The notes under the pieces were generated by a model that was not told the DNA's origin, made no database searches, and was given only the letters and a program-made list of their open reading frames with translations. A program made the position numbers and the translations under genes. A stretch of 64,000 nucleotides of DNA from Candidula unifasciata (lineage: Eukaryota; Mollusca; Gastropoda; Stylommatophora; Geomitridae), in assembly GCA_905116865.2 (NCBI GenBank), contig CAJHNH020000229.1, positions 240,023-304,022 on the forward strand, in the 5' to 3' direction. This document shows positions 12,600-28,582 of the stretch, one piece after another; positions within the stretch are counted from its first letter, which is position 1, and every line of letters begins with the position of its first letter.

Positions 12600-14985
12600 T
12601 AGCAGAGGCTGTGTCGCCACAAGCAACAGTTGTGTTAGACAATGAATTTGTCGCCACAAGCAACAGTTGTGTTAGACCCTGAATATGTCGCCACAAGCAA
12701 CAGTTCTGTAAGACACTGAATATGTCGCCACAAGCAACAGTTGTGTTAGACCCTGAATTTGTCGCCACAAGCAACAGTTGTGTTAGACCCTGAATATGTC
12801 GCCACAAGCAACAGTTTTGTTAGACCCTGAATATGTCGCCACAAGCAACAGTTGTATTAGACCCTGAATATGTCGCCACAAGCAACAGTTGTGTTAGACC
12901 CTGAATATGTCGCCACAAGCAACAGTTGTGTTAGACCCTGAATATGTCGCCACAAGCAACAGTTTTGTTAGACCCTGAATATGTCGCCACAAGCAACAGT
13001 TGTGTTAGACAATGAATTTGTCGCCACAAGCAACAGTTGTGTTAGACCCTGAATATGTCGCCACAAGCAACAGTTTTGTTAGACCCTGAATATGTCGCCA
13101 CAAGCAACAGTTGTGTTAGACCCTGAATATGTCGCCAGAAGCAACAGTTGTGTTAGACCCTGAATATGTCGCCACAAGCAAGAGTTGTATTAGACCCTGA
13201 ATATGTCGCCACAAGCAACAGTTGTGTTAGACCCTGAATATGTCGCCACAAGCAACAGTTCTGTAAGACACTGAATATGTCGCCACAAGCAACAGTTGTG
13301 TTAGACCCTGAATTTGTCGCCACAAGCAACAGTTGTGTTAGACCCTGAATATGTCGCCACAAGCAACAGGTTTGTTAGACCCTGAATATGTCGCCACAAG
13401 CAACAGTTGTATTAGACCCTGAATATGTCGCCACAAGCAACAGTTGTGTTAGACCCTGAATATGTCGCCACAAGCAACAGTTGTGTTAGACCCTGAATAT
13501 GTCGCCACAAGCAACAGTTTTGTTAGACCCTGAATATGTCGCCACAAGCAACAGTTGTGTTAGACAATGAATTTGTCGCCACAAGCAACAGTTGTGTTAG
13601 ACCCTGAATATGTCGCCACAAGCAACAGTTTTGTTAGACCCTGAATATGTCGCCACAAGCAACAGTTGTGTTAGACCCTGAATATGTCGCCAGAAGCAAC
13701 AGTTGTGTTAGACCCTGAATATGTCGCCACAAGCAAGAGTTGTGTTAGACCCTGAATATGTCGCCACAAGCAACAGTTGTGTTAGACCCTGAATATGTCG
13801 CCACAAGCAACAGTTTTGTTAGACCCTGAATATGTCGCCACAAGCAACAGTTGTATTAGACCCTGAATATGTCGCCACAAGCAACAGTTGTGTTAGACCC
13901 TGAATATGTCGCCAGAAGCAACAGTTGTGTTAGACCCTGAATATGTCGCCACAAGCAACAGTTTTGTTAGACCCTGAATATGTCGCCACAAGCAACAGTT
14001 GTATTAGACCCTGAATATGTCGCCACAAGCAACAGTTGTGTTAGACCCTGAATATGTCGCCACAAGCAACAGTTTTGTTAGACCCTGAATATGTCGCCAC
14101 AAGCAACAGTTGTATTAGACCCTGAATATGTCGCCACAAGCAACAGTTGTGTTAGACCCTGAATATGTCGCCAGAAGCAACAGTTGTGTTAGACCCTGAA
14201 TATGTCGCCACAAGCAACAGTTGTGTTAGACACTGAATATGTCGCCACAAGCACCAGTTTTGTTAAACACTCAATATGTCGCCTCAAGCACCAGTTGTGT
14301 TAGACACTGAATATGTCGCCACAAGCACCAGTTGTGTTAGACACTGAATATGTCGCCACAAGCAACAGTTGTGTTAGACCTTGAATATATCAACACAAGC
14401 AACAGTTGTGTTAGACCCTGAATATGTCGCCACAAGCACCAGTTGTGTTAGACACTGAATATGTCGCCACAAGCAACAGTTGTGTTAGACCTTGAATATA
14501 TCAACACAAGCAATAGTTGTGTAAGACACTGAATATGTCGCCACAAGCAACAGTTGTGTAAGACACTGAATATGTCGCCACAAGCAACAGTTGTGTAAGA
14601 CACTGAATATGTCGCCACAAGCAACAGTTGTGTAAGACACTGAATATGTCGCCACAAGCAACAGTTGTGTAAGACACTGAATATGTCGCCACAAGCAACA
14701 GTTGTGTAAGACACTGAATATGTCGCCACAAGCAACAGTTGTGTTAGACCTTGAATATATCAACACAAGCAACAGTTGTGTAAGACACTGAATATGTCGC
14801 CACAAGCAACAGTTGTGTAAGACACTGAATATGTCGCCACAAGCAACAGTTGTGTAAGACACTGAATATGTCGCCACAAGCAACAGTTGTGTTAGACTCT
14901 AAATTTGTCGCCACAAGCAAGAGTTGTGTTAGACCTTGAATATATCAACACAAGCAACAGTTGTGTTAGACCCTCAACTTGAGGG
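12600..14985. repeat. 37-bp minisatellite, about 64 copies, with a 555-bp higher-order repeat
   Basis: Seed cgccacaagcaacagttgtg followed by ttagaccctgaatatgt. Diagnostic variants recur at exact multiples of the unit: cagttctgta at 12701 and 13256 (555 bp, 15 units), and gtcgccagaa at 13131 and 13686 (555 bp). The right third (14220-14940) uses a different subfamily with cactgaatatgtcg and occasional atatcaacacaag units. Confidence 0.97.
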
Positions 14986-15700
14986 ATATAACCAACATAC
15001 GTGGTCACACAGGCGACACACGATATCAGACAACACACACGATGACAGAGACAAGACATGTCTTGGGATAACAAGCTGATTACATCAACACTTTTGTGTT
15101 TGTTTGTTTGTTCACGGCTCAAGTTTTATCTTCCCCCAAGTTTTTGTCCGGGATTTCGATTAGGGCTAATTTATCTGATGGCTTGGTTGCACGCAGGTTT
15201 GTGAGATGTTAATCTGCTTAACTAAAGCTACTTTAGGGACATCAATGGGCTAGCTTCGAGAAAAATCGCTGATGCACAATTGTGTTCAGGGGAGAGGTGG
15301 TGGGCATTTGTGAACACTGAAATGTTAGAGGGAAAAACCCCACGCGGAAGTAAAAGATAGAGCTAATTAAGTGTAGACACACAACAGAGAAATCAAGATG
15401 GACATTTATAAAGTGAAGTGTAAAAGTTAAAAAAAATGTCGTAAAGTTGTGAATGGAGGGCAACAGGAAATTAAGGATAAACAGACAACGTGAACAGACA
15501 GAAGCAGGTTATGAAAGGAGATGGACAGGAGAAAGGAAGAAAAGGAGAGAGAGCTTGGAGATTCAAAGAGTAAACGAAGGATTATTCAGCGAATCAAGAA
15601 AACTGACATCAGTGGTAAGAGCGGAGAAAACAAAGGACAAGTTGTGTTATCATGGTTTGCCCTGGGACGGCAATCAGGATGACATGAACGGGCACATACT
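14986..15700. other. Unique spacer, no gene seen
   Basis: Unique sequence. The plus-strand frame at 15453-15800 has a lysine/arginine-rich composition and ends in the 24-bp repeat below; I do not recognise it and do not call it a gene. Confidence 0.65.
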
Positions 15701-15702
15701 GG

Positions 15703-15775
15703 GTTTGACAACAGATAGATTTCAGGGTTTGACAACAGATAGATTTCAGGGTTTGACTACAGATAGATTTCCATT
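15703..15775. repeat. 24-bp repeat, 3 copies
   Basis: Seed gtttgacaacagatagattt repeated at 24-bp spacing. Confidence 0.9.
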
Positions 15776-15800
15776 GTTGATGTCTTGGTTTAGAAGTTAG

Positions 15801-16212
15801 GGAGAATCTTTTCAGTCACGGATGTTTGCAACTCAGCGAAACTCGTGTTTACAGAGGGAATCTGTGTAGTCGTTTAAAAAAAAAAAAAACAGGTTTAGTC
15901 GCTTAAGTTTAAAACAGGAAGAATAAGTTAAATCGCTGAAGTTTGAAACAGTGGGGGGGGGGGGGGAAATCTGCATGATGACCTGCGATGATAGTGATTG
16001 TTGGTGGCTGAAAGTGCATGAAGATACTGACGATACCCAAAAAAGATATTAGATGTCTGAACATTATTATCATTATCATCGTCGTCCTCTTCTTGCTTTT
16101 CTTCTCTTCTTGTGTACCTTGTTCGTATTTAGTGTCTTGTTCTCACCACCTTGAGCATTGCCCTCTGTCGTCTGCTTCATTCTCACCTCTTTCCATTTTC
16201 TGTACTCGTCGT
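15801..16212. other. Spacer with A and G runs, no gene seen
   Basis: Contains an A run near 15877-15889 and a G run near 15953-15966. No gene recognised. Confidence 0.7.
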
Positions 16213-16215
16213 AAC

Positions 16216-16312
16216 CGTTCTGAAATACTGAGTGAAATACTGAGTGTAATACTGAGTGTAATACTGAGTGAAATACTGAGTGTAATACTGAGTGAAATAC
16301 TGAGTGTACACG
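16216..16312. repeat. 12-bp repeat, about 8 copies
   Basis: Units of gaaatactgagt and taatactgagtg type, alternating. Confidence 0.9.
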
Positions 16313-16700
16313 ATTTCAAGTAAAGTCATTTCTTGTGCATCTTGACCATTGGCGTTCCTTGTCTAAAACAGCACCCCACACGTCGCTATATGGCGGTCAA
16401 CGGTGCAAGTGTACTGGTGGCAGATGACCAGCTGCACATTCCTGCTGTGGTGTCGGTGTTGGGTATCTGACTGCTCAGGAGCGTCCTGTCCTACTGAAGC
16501 CAGTGTTGGTTTATGACCGTGTTGATGGAGCTCCCCGTGGAGCAGCCAGCCGGGTTCCTGGGAAATCTTCTCTGATGTGTAGCCAGCGTGTCGGTGAGCT
16601 CTCTAGGGGAGCTGTGAAAGTCATTTTCCTGGTTCGCGGCCTGAAAGTCACTGAGATAATGAGCTCTTACAGAAACTTCTCCAATGTTTCATTTTTATAT
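16313..16700. other. Unique spacer, no gene seen
   Basis: Unique, moderately GC-rich sequence without a recognised feature. Confidence 0.65.
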
Positions 16701-16701
16701 A

Positions 16702-16825
16702 CGATGTTGAGGGAGACAAGCGTTGTATACGACGTTGAGGGAGACAGACGTTGTATATGATGTTGAGGGAGACAGACGTTGTATATGATGTTGAGGGAGA
16801 CAGACGTTGTATATGATGTTGAGAC
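16702..16825. repeat. 28-bp repeat, about 4.5 copies
   Basis: Seed gttgagggagacagacgttg repeated at 28-bp spacing. Confidence 0.93.
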
Positions 16826-17082
16826 AGACATTTCTGTGTTGTCGCTAGCTGGAGGGAAAAAAACATTGCAACAAACCACATTAACTCTAAACCAGCAGAG
16901 ATCTACAGTTGTGGTTCTGTGATCGTAGGAAGCAGAAACATGCATACATTCTACCAGGTGTTGTTTCAAAACTAGCTCATAAACATCGTCGTATCTGCGG
17001 CTCTAGAATATTTCGACCTGATGTGAAGCCATCGTGGCTGTCCCAACCTTGAACTGTGCCGGAAGGCATGGTTGTAGAAGCA

Positions 17083-17392
17083 GAGGCGGTCCAACACTGT
17101 CGTGTAGGCAGTGGGGAGGCAGAGGTGGTTCGACACTGTCGTGTAGGGAGGGGGAGGCAGAGGTGGTCCGACGCTGTCGTGTAGGGAGGGGGAGGCAGAG
17201 GTGGTTCGACACTGCCGTGTAGGGAGGGGGAGGCAGAGGTGGTTCGACACTGTCGTGTAGAGAGGGGAGGGGGAGGCAGAAGTGGTCCAAGACTGCTGTG
17301 TAGAGATGGGGGGGGGGGCAGAGGTGGTTCGACACTGTCGTGTAGGCAGGGGGGAGGCAGAGGTGGTCCAAGACTGCTGTGTAGGGAGGCTA
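17083..17392. repeat. About 37-bp G-rich minisatellite, about 8 copies
   Basis: Seed ggttcgacactgtcgtgtag with a ggggaggcagaggt tail. Unit length varies through changes in the G runs. Confidence 0.9.
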
Positions 17393-17404
17393 AGTATTCC
17401 TCGG

Positions 17405-19392
17405 GTAATAGCTTGAAATGTTGCAGCTTTACACTCAGACGACAAGTATTGCGTATTTACACTCAGGCGCTAAATGTTGCAGCTTTATACTCAGACGCTA
17501 AATGTTGCAGCTTTACACTCAGGCGCTAAATGTTGCAGCTTTACACTCAGGCGCTAAATGTTGCAGCTTTACACTCAGACGCTAAATGTTGCAGCTTTAC
17601 ACTCAGACGCTAAATGTTGCAGCTTTACACTCAGGCGCTAAATGTTGCAGCTTTACACTCAGGCGCTAAATGTTGCAGCTTTACACTCAGACGACAAGTA
17701 TTGCGGATTTACACTCAGGCGCTAAATGTTGCAGCTTTACACTCAGACGCTAAATGTTGCAGCTTTACACTCAGGCGCTAAATGTTGCAGCTTTACACTC
17801 ATACATCAAATGTTGCAGCTCTACACTCAGACGTCACATGTTGCAGCTTTACACTCAGGCGCTAAATGTTGCAGCTTTACACTCAGGCGCTAAATGTTGC
17901 AGCTTTACACTCAGGTGCTAAATGTTGCAGCTTTACACTCAGGCGCTAAATGTTGCAGCTTTACACTCAGACGTCAAATGTTGCAGCTCTACACTCAGCC
18001 GTCAAATGTTGCAGCTTTACACTCAGACGTCAAATGTTGCAGCTTTACACTCAGACGTCACATGTTGCAGCTTTACACTCAGCCGTCAAATGTTGCAGCT
18101 TTACACTCAGACGTCAAATGTAGCGGCTCTACACTCAGACGTCACATGTTGCAGCTTTACACTCAGACGTCAAATGTTGCAGCTTTACAGACGGCAAATG
18201 TTGCAGCTCTACACTCAGACGTCAAATGTTGCAGCTTTACACTCAGACGTCAAATGTTGCAGCTTTACACTCAGCCGTCAAATGTTGCAGCTTTACACTC
18301 AGACGTCAAATGTTGCAGCTTTACACTCAGACGTCAAATGTTGCAGCTTTACACTCAGCCGTCAGATGTTGCAGCTTTACACTCAGACGTCAAATGTTGC
18401 AGCTTTACACTCAGCCGTCAGATGTTGCAGCTTTACACTCAGACGTCAAATGTTGCAGCTCTACACTCAGACGTCAAATGTTGCAGCTCTACACTCATAC
18501 GCAAAATGTTGCAGCTTTATAGACGTCAAATGTTGCAGCTTTACACTCAGACGGCAAATGTTGCAGCTTTACACTCAGACGCGAAATCTTGCAGCTTTAC
18601 ACTCAGACGTCAAATGTTGCAGCTTTACAATCAGACGTCAAATGTTGCAGCTTTACACTCAGGCGCTAAATGTTGCAGCTTTACACTCAGCCGTCAAATG
18701 TTGCAGCTTTACACTCAGCCGTCAAATGTTGCAGCTTTACACTCAGACGTCAAATGCTGCACCTTTACACTCAGCCGTCAAATGTTGCAGCTTTACACTC
18801 AGACGTCAAATTCTGCAGCTTTACACTCAGACGTCAAATGTTGCAGCTTTACACTCAGCCGTCAAATGTTGCAGCTTTAGACTCAGACGTCAAATGTTGC
18901 AGCTTTACACTCAGACGTCAAATGTTGCAGCTTTACACTCAGACGTCAAATGTTGCAGCTTTACACTCAGACGTCAAATGTTGCGGCTCTACACTCAGAC
19001 GCGAAATGTTGCACCTTTACAGACGTCAAATGTTGCAGCTCTACACTCAGACGTCAAATGTTGCGGCTCTACACTCAGACGTCAAATGTTGCAGCCTTAC
19101 ACTCAGACGTCAAATGTTGCAGCTTTACACTGAGACGCGAAATGTTGCGGCTTTACACTCAGACGAAAGATGTTGCAGCTTTAGACTCAGACGTCAAATG
19201 TTGCAGCTTTAGACTCAGACGTCAAATGTTGCAGCTTTACACTCAGAGGGGAATTGTTGCGGCTTTAAACTCAGACGTAAATTGATGCAGCTTTAGACTC
19301 AGGTGTCAAATGTTGCAGCTTTACACTCAGACGTCAAATGTTGCAGCTTCACACTCAGACGTGAAATGTTGCAGCTTTACACTCAGACGTGA
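17405..19392. repeat. 28-bp minisatellite, about 71 copies
   Basis: Seed aaatgttgcagctttacact followed by cagacgtc. The left third uses a caggcgct ending and the centre and right use cagacgtc or cagccgtc. A few units are shortened to about 18 bp. The unit contains no stop in several frames, so long spurious frames arise (for example 17922-19133 plus). Confidence 0.97.
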
Positions 19393-19512
19393 ATTTACTC
19401 CGAATATTGAATTTCGAGAGCAACTCAGAATATTGAAATTCTAGAGCAACTCCGAATATTGAAATTCTAGAGCAACTCCGAATATTGAAATTCTAGAGCA
19501 ACTCCGAATATC
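19393..19512. repeat. 26-bp repeat, about 4.5 copies
   Basis: Seed gaatattgaaattctagagc followed by aactcc, directly abutting the 28-bp array. Confidence 0.93.
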
Positions 19513-20040
19513 AGTGATTAGTTAGGGCATTTACCACTTGATGCCGGGCATGGCCTAGGTGCCTCGATCTCCCTCCTTGGTAGCCCTGCAAGGGTAATGC
19601 GACTGAGGTCGATCCTTGTGTGTGAGTTAATCAGTCATCTTGTGCCCGGACTGACTGCTCAAGTTTAGACTCTCACCTACCAGCATGAACAAGCAGACCT
19701 TGTCCTGCTTTTTTCTCGCAGTCGCTATGTTTCTCTCCCAGTCAGTGCCTGACTGATTGAAATAACCGCATTGTCCGCCATGCAATCCTCACACTCGCGG
19801 CCTCGAACACCGGCATGGTCCAGGGTTGGAACGGGTTATTCTGAAAAATATTACAATGCAAGAAAAAGTCAAAATAGTGAAATCGTAGAACAACACAAAA
19901 TATTGAAGTGTTAAAACAAACCCGGAAATCATGGAAAGGTCAACAAAAGATCTTCAACAGTCAAAATGCAAAAGACTGATACCATCCGGTGCAGGAAAGT
20001 GCGGGACCAGCTGATAATAATGCAATCCTTTAACAAAAAC
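19513..20040. other. Unique spacer, no gene seen
   Basis: Unique sequence with scattered gaatattgaa-like relics of the 26-bp repeat near 19850-19910. No gene. Confidence 0.65.
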
Positions 20041-20044
20041 TCAG

Positions 20045-20890
20045 GTAGTCCTACAGACAATGGATGGTTTACGGGAGCTCAAACTCTGGCAATGCTACAG
20101 ACAAGTGATGGTTTACAGCAGCTCAAAAGAATGAAATCCTACTGACAAGGGAAGGTTTACAACAGCTCAGACTCAGGCAATCCTACAGACAAGGGAAGGT
20201 TTACAGCAGCTGAAAAGAATGAATTCCTACAGACGTGGAATGGTTTACAGCAGCTCAAAAGAATGAAATCCTACATACATTGGAAGGTTTACAGCAGCTC
20301 AAAAGAATGAAATACTACACACATGGGAAGGTTTACAGCAGCTCAAAAGAATGAAATCCTACAGACATGGAAAGGTTTACAACAGCTCAACAGAAGGAAA
20401 TCCTACAGACAAGGGAAGGTTTACAACAGCTCAAAAGAATGAAATCCTACAGACAATGGAAGGTTTACAACAGCTCAAAAGAATAAAATCCTACAGACAA
20501 GGGAAGGTTTACAGCAGCTCAAAAGAATGAAATCCTACAGACAAGGGAAGGTTTACAACAGCTCAAAAGAATGAAATCCTACAGACAAGGGAAGGTTTAC
20601 GGCAGCTCAAAAGAATGAAATCCTACAGACAAGGTAAGGTTTACAACAGCTCAAAAGAATGAAATCCTACAGACAAGGAAACGTTTACAGCAGCTCAAAC
20701 TCGAGCAATCCTGCAGACAAGGGAAGATTTACAGCAGCTCAAAAGAATGAAATCCTACAGACAAGGGAAGGTTTACGGCAGCTCAAAAAAATGTATCCTA
20801 CAGACAAGGGAAGGTTTACAGCAGCTCAAAAAATAGAAATTCTACAGACAAGGGAATGTTTACGGCAGCTCAAAACGATGAAATCCTAGA
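20045..20890. repeat. 44-bp minisatellite, about 19 copies
   Basis: Seed gggaaggtttacaacagctc followed by aaaagaatgaaatcctacagacaa-type sequence. Some units carry a shortened centre. Confidence 0.95.
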
Positions 20891-21109
20891 ATAGTTAAAA
20901 TATGAAGACCTAAAGCAACTGGCAGGTCAGAAAGACAGCTAATTGCCCAGGGAAATGAAGCTCAGAAAGAAATGGAATATTGCTCGCATAAATCGGCACA
21001 CCTGTCTACAGAGGCACATTATGGGAGGAACAACTGGGAACATAGGATATGTGAAGTGTCAAGGACATAAGCGGACAGGCAACAACAAGATGTGGTGGGG
21101 ATACAACAT

Positions 21110-21720
21110 GTATGGGTGCAGAGTGCTAGCCTGGGACACCAACTGTTGAAGATACATAACTACAGCCCTTCACTGTGTATGAGTGCAGAGTGCTAGCCTG
21201 GGACACCAACTGTTGAAGATACATAACTACAGCCCTTCACTATGTATGAGTGCAGAGTGCTAGCCTGGGACACCAACTGTTGAATATACATAACGACTGC
21301 CCTTCACTATGTATGAGTGCAGAGTGCTAGCCTGGGACACCAACTGTTGAATATACATAACTACTGCCCTTCACTATGTATGAGTGCAGAGTGCTAGCCT
21401 GGGACACCAACTGTTGAAGATACATAACTACTGCCCTTCACTATGTATGAGTGCAGAGTGCTAGCCTGGGACACCAACTGTTGAATATACATAACGACTG
21501 CCCTTCACTGTGTATGAGTGCAGAGTGCTAGCCTGGGACACCAACTGTTGAAGATACATAACTACTGCCCTTCACTGTGTATGAGTGCAGAGTGCTAGCC
21601 TGGGACACCAACTGTTGAAGATACATAACTACTGCCCTTCACTGTGTATGAGTGCAGAGTGCTAGCCTGGGACACCAACTGTTGAAGATACATAACTACT
21701 GCCCTTCCCTGTGGATGTGG
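21110..21720. repeat. 67-bp minisatellite, about 9 copies
   Basis: Seed gagtgctagcctgggacacc followed by aactgttgaagatacataac and the cttcact block. Units are nearly identical, with an aagata/aatata alternative. Confidence 0.96.
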
Positions 21721-22118
21721 CAAATGGTGATCACGAAACTCATAACTCTAGGTCAGACTCCTGAAGGCACGCGAACTGCAGGAATGTCAGCAAAGAGGCT
21801 GGCGCTCTACCCGGGCTGCTGAGACAGCTGCCGTGCAAATGGGAATCACCAGGGGTAGATAAGGCTTGCCCCAGTCGCTCAGATAAGGGCAACTATCAGC
21901 CAGCCACAGATAGGGCAGCTGAAATGGCACACTTATGGTTGGGTTCGGCCCAGAACGAGTTGAAGGTGGTGGAGTTTGCTAACGCGTTGTTTATTTGTTA
22001 GCCTGTTGAGCTGAGGTAAACAAAATCGTTGTCTACTAACAAATGCGATTGTCCTGCTATGTTTGTTTGCTGCGTAGCTGATTGTTTGGGTTCATTTCTT
22101 GTCACCCTTGTATCGAAT
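21721..22118. other. Unique spacer, no gene seen
   Basis: Mixed-composition unique sequence between the 67-bp array and a SINE-like segment. No protein family recognised. Confidence 0.6.
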
Positions 22119-22119
22119 G

Positions 22120-22232
22120 CCTGCCCGAGGCTTCATCGTCGTTGATACCGCGTAGGATGTTGGGGGACAATCCCCATGCGTGTCTGATCTTGGGTTCGAG
22201 CCAGAGGATGGCAGAAAAACCCTTGCTATATA
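22120..22232 (+). mobile_element. Degraded tRNA-derived SINE-like segment
   Basis: A B-box-like gggttcgagcca at 22192-22203 is followed by a ggcagaaaaaccc stretch that resembles the aggcagaaaagcc stretch after the B box of the SINE at 3443. An A-box-like taggatgttgg lies about 40 bp upstream. No tail or target-site duplication could be found. It may be an old copy of the same SINE family. Confidence 0.5.
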
Positions 22233-22239
22233 CTTTGAT

Positions 22240-23560
22240 ATCTATCCTACCCTAACAGGAGATAGTTAAACATCTATCCTACCCTAACATGAAATACTTA
22301 AACATCTATCCTACCCTAACATGAAATACTTAAACATCTATCCTACCCTAACATGCAATACTTAAACATCTATCCTACCCTAACATGAAATACTTAAACA
22401 TCTATCCTACCCTAACATGAAATACTTAAACATCTATCCTACCCTAACATGAAATACTTAAACATCTATCCTACCCTAACATGAAATACTTAAACATCTA
22501 TCATACCCTAACATGCAATACTTAAACATCTATCCTACCCTAACATGAAATACTTAAACATCTATCCTACCCTAACATGAAATACTTAAACATCTATCCT
22601 ACCCTAACTTGAAATACTTAAACATCTATCCTACCCTAACATGAAATACTTAAACATCTATCCTACCCTAACATGAAATACTTAAACATCTATCCTACCC
22701 TAACATGAAATACTTAAACATCTATCCTACCCTAACTTGAAATACTTAAACATCTATCCTACCCTAACATGAAATACTTAAACATCTATCCTACCCTAAC
22801 TTGAAATACTTAAACATCTATCCTACCCTAACATGAAATACTTAAACATCTATCCTACCCTAACATGAAATACTTAAACATCTATCCTACCCTAACTTGA
22901 AATACTTAAACATCTATCCTACCCTAACTTGAAATACTTAAACATCTATCCTACCCTAACAGGACATACTCAAACATCTATCCTACCCTAACAGGACATA
23001 CTTAAACATCTATCCTACCCTAACATGAAATACTTAGACATCTATCCTACCCTAACAGGAGATAGTTAAACATCTATCCTACCCTAACATGAAATACTTA
23101 GACATCTATCCTACCCTAACAGGAGATAGTTAAACATCTATCCTACCCTAACATGAAATACTTAGACATCTATCCTACCCTAACAGGAGATAGTTAAACA
23201 TCTATCCTACCCTAACATGAAATACTTAGACATCTATCCTACCCTAACATGAAATACTTAAACATCTATCCTACCCTAACATGAAATACTTAAACATCTA
23301 TCCTACCCTAACATGAAATACTTAGACATCTATCCTACCCTAACATGAAATACTTAGACATCTATCCTACCCTAACATGAAATACTTAAACATCTATCCT
23401 ACCCTAACTTGAAATACTTAAACATCTATCCTACCCTAACTTGAAATACTTAAACATCTATCCTACTCTAACATTAAATACTTTTAACATCTATCTTATC
23501 CTAACATGAAATACTTCTAGACTTCACAAACATGAAATACTGTAATATCTAGACTTCACT
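22240..23560. repeat. 32-bp minisatellite, about 41 copies
   Basis: Seed catctatcctaccctaacat followed by gaaatacttaaa. Subfamilies with aggagatagtta or a cttgaaat variant are clustered. Each unit holds one ccctaa hexamer by chance of sequence. The last units (23480-23560) are degenerate. Confidence 0.97.
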
Positions 23561-24115
23561 AAACAGACTGACTGCTTCCATCCTTCAACTTTTGAAAGCC
23601 ACACTTGTGATACGGATTGACTTGATTTTTTTATTTTTGTAATTCATAATTCTCTGATCTTTAATAACGACGCTGGGAATTATGTTTTTTATGCCTCTCG
23701 TGAAATCGTTTAACGGGAACATTCTCAACTCAAGTTATTAAACCTCCTGATACGAGTAACTCCACGTCATATCTCACCGCGTTTTTGCAAACAGTTCATT
23801 CGGTTCTCAGCTCTGTGAAGAAAACGGTGACTAGAGCCAACCCGGGGGATCAGCAGCAGACTTGAAACGAAGATAAATCTACTGAAGCCGAAATTACACG
23901 TCGAATTCCAGTTGCTTCTAAGTTGTTATCAGCATTTCGTTGACTGACATCTCTTGCATTGCTGCTCGGGTTTTCTCTCTAGTGGTTAGTCTCAACAGAA
24001 AACGACTGGCAGGTGTTACTGATATGGATGTAAGTGCCCGTTGGTATCTGTGACCTGCTTCTCTGCTAGTGGTCTCGATAATGTACGGTTATTTCTTTTT
24101 TGCTGCTTCTGTGTA
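23561..24115. other. Unique spacer, no gene seen
   Basis: Unique AT-leaning sequence. No supported feature. Confidence 0.65.
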
Positions 24116-24121
24116 TAACAG

Positions 24122-24446
<325 letters not shown>

Positions 24447-24749
24447 GTCATTGTCTTGAGTGTACTTTTTATTTTTCTGTTTCTTCTTTCCTTCTTATCT
24501 TTTCCACACCTATCCTTTCTTTATTTGTTTTCCTTTTATCTGCTCTTCCTCTAGCTGTCTATTTGTTTATTTCTGTATATTTCTTTCACAAGTTTTCTCA
24601 TGTTTTCTGCGTTTAACCTCACACACGCGCGTGCCCACGCACCCACACACAAATTCCACCCCAGTATCGCTTATGGTATACGGGTCGTGTAGCCTGCTTC
24701 TGTTCTCTCAGTCATGTTTAACAGCACACTTGTTCCACTGTGTGTCCAT

Positions 24750-24766
24750 CTCTCTCTCTCTCTCTG

Positions 24767-24814
<48 letters not shown>

Positions 24815-24816
24815 TT
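24750..24816. repeat. (CT)n with an embedded (CG)n run
   Basis: CT dinucleotides lead into about seven alternating CG steps at about 24801-24815 and then back into CT. Alternating CG is the classic Z-DNA-prone sequence; no function is claimed. Confidence 0.95.
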
Positions 24817-24854
24817 TCTCTCTCTTTCACTCTGCCTGTCTCTAACGTGTTTGG

Positions 24855-27705
<2,851 letters not shown>

Positions 27706-28580
27706 ATGTTTCGCCCTTTCCCATGTCTTTTAAATTTCTAGCAAGAGGACTTAACACAGGTCAAACCAGTCAGATAATCGCCACATGTCTGTCGATATAT
27801 ATTTTTAGTCATTGTTCCCCCCCCCCCCAATCATTTGTGTATATCATGCCTCTGGTCGAGGCCACCCCAGATGGCTTTCTTGAGTGACAGAAAACAAGTG
27901 TGTAGAACCCCTGCTGGTGTTTGGAACAGTTTCCAGTTGGATCTTATCGTGCCGGGGACTGGTCTCCGCTCGTCAACGTTTATCCTTCTCCGGCGCCATG
28001 TTAATCAAACTGGCATCGAGCAGATTTCTTCTCATTGTTGAGCCAGGCTATTCCCTGGTGGGGTTATCAGGCGTCGCTCTCGTGCCACGGCTATCGCCAC
28101 TGGGGAGCATCGCCTTGTCTGAACACACTAATAGAGGTTGTCGATCTCGGAAAAGTTTGTTAATTCAGCCCTCGACATCACTCTCGGGTGATGCTCGCTG
28201 CGATATCTACTCCAGCAAACAGTCCTGGAGGAGGGATGCTGTTTTGACTTCACTCGAGTGGCTCTGAATAGTCCAAGCACGTCTCTGATAGTACCGACGT
28301 GGCCGACAAGTCTCTGATAGTACTTACTGGCTTGCACGTAGCAGTGGATCAGTCCCCAGCACATGACCCCGGTCGAGGCTGCATGTTGTGTTCACCAGTC
28401 TCAGCAGGTGCCTTCATGGTTGTCCTCTCTTCAAAGCCAACAGCTAGGAGCACACCTGGATCTGTCTACTTGTGCTTTTCACCAGTGCTACGATCTCAGC
28501 GCATTTCTACCCAACACATCCGATTTCAGCAGATCTGAGATTTGTCATATGTTCTAGCATGCTTATTAGAAAATTTCCTT
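27706..28580. other. Unique spacer, no gene seen
   Basis: It starts with a C run near 27820 and is otherwise unique, GC-moderate sequence to the next array. No conserved protein recognised in any frame. Confidence 0.6.
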
Positions 28581-28582
28581 CC

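Noticed and set aside
17894..19212. Overlapping open frames of 180-403 codons
   Set aside because: They are the 28-bp array; all frames repeat the same short peptides shifted.
22240..23560. Telomeric or interstitial telomere repeat
   Set aside because: Only one ccctaa per 32-bp unit; there is no tandem hexamer array.
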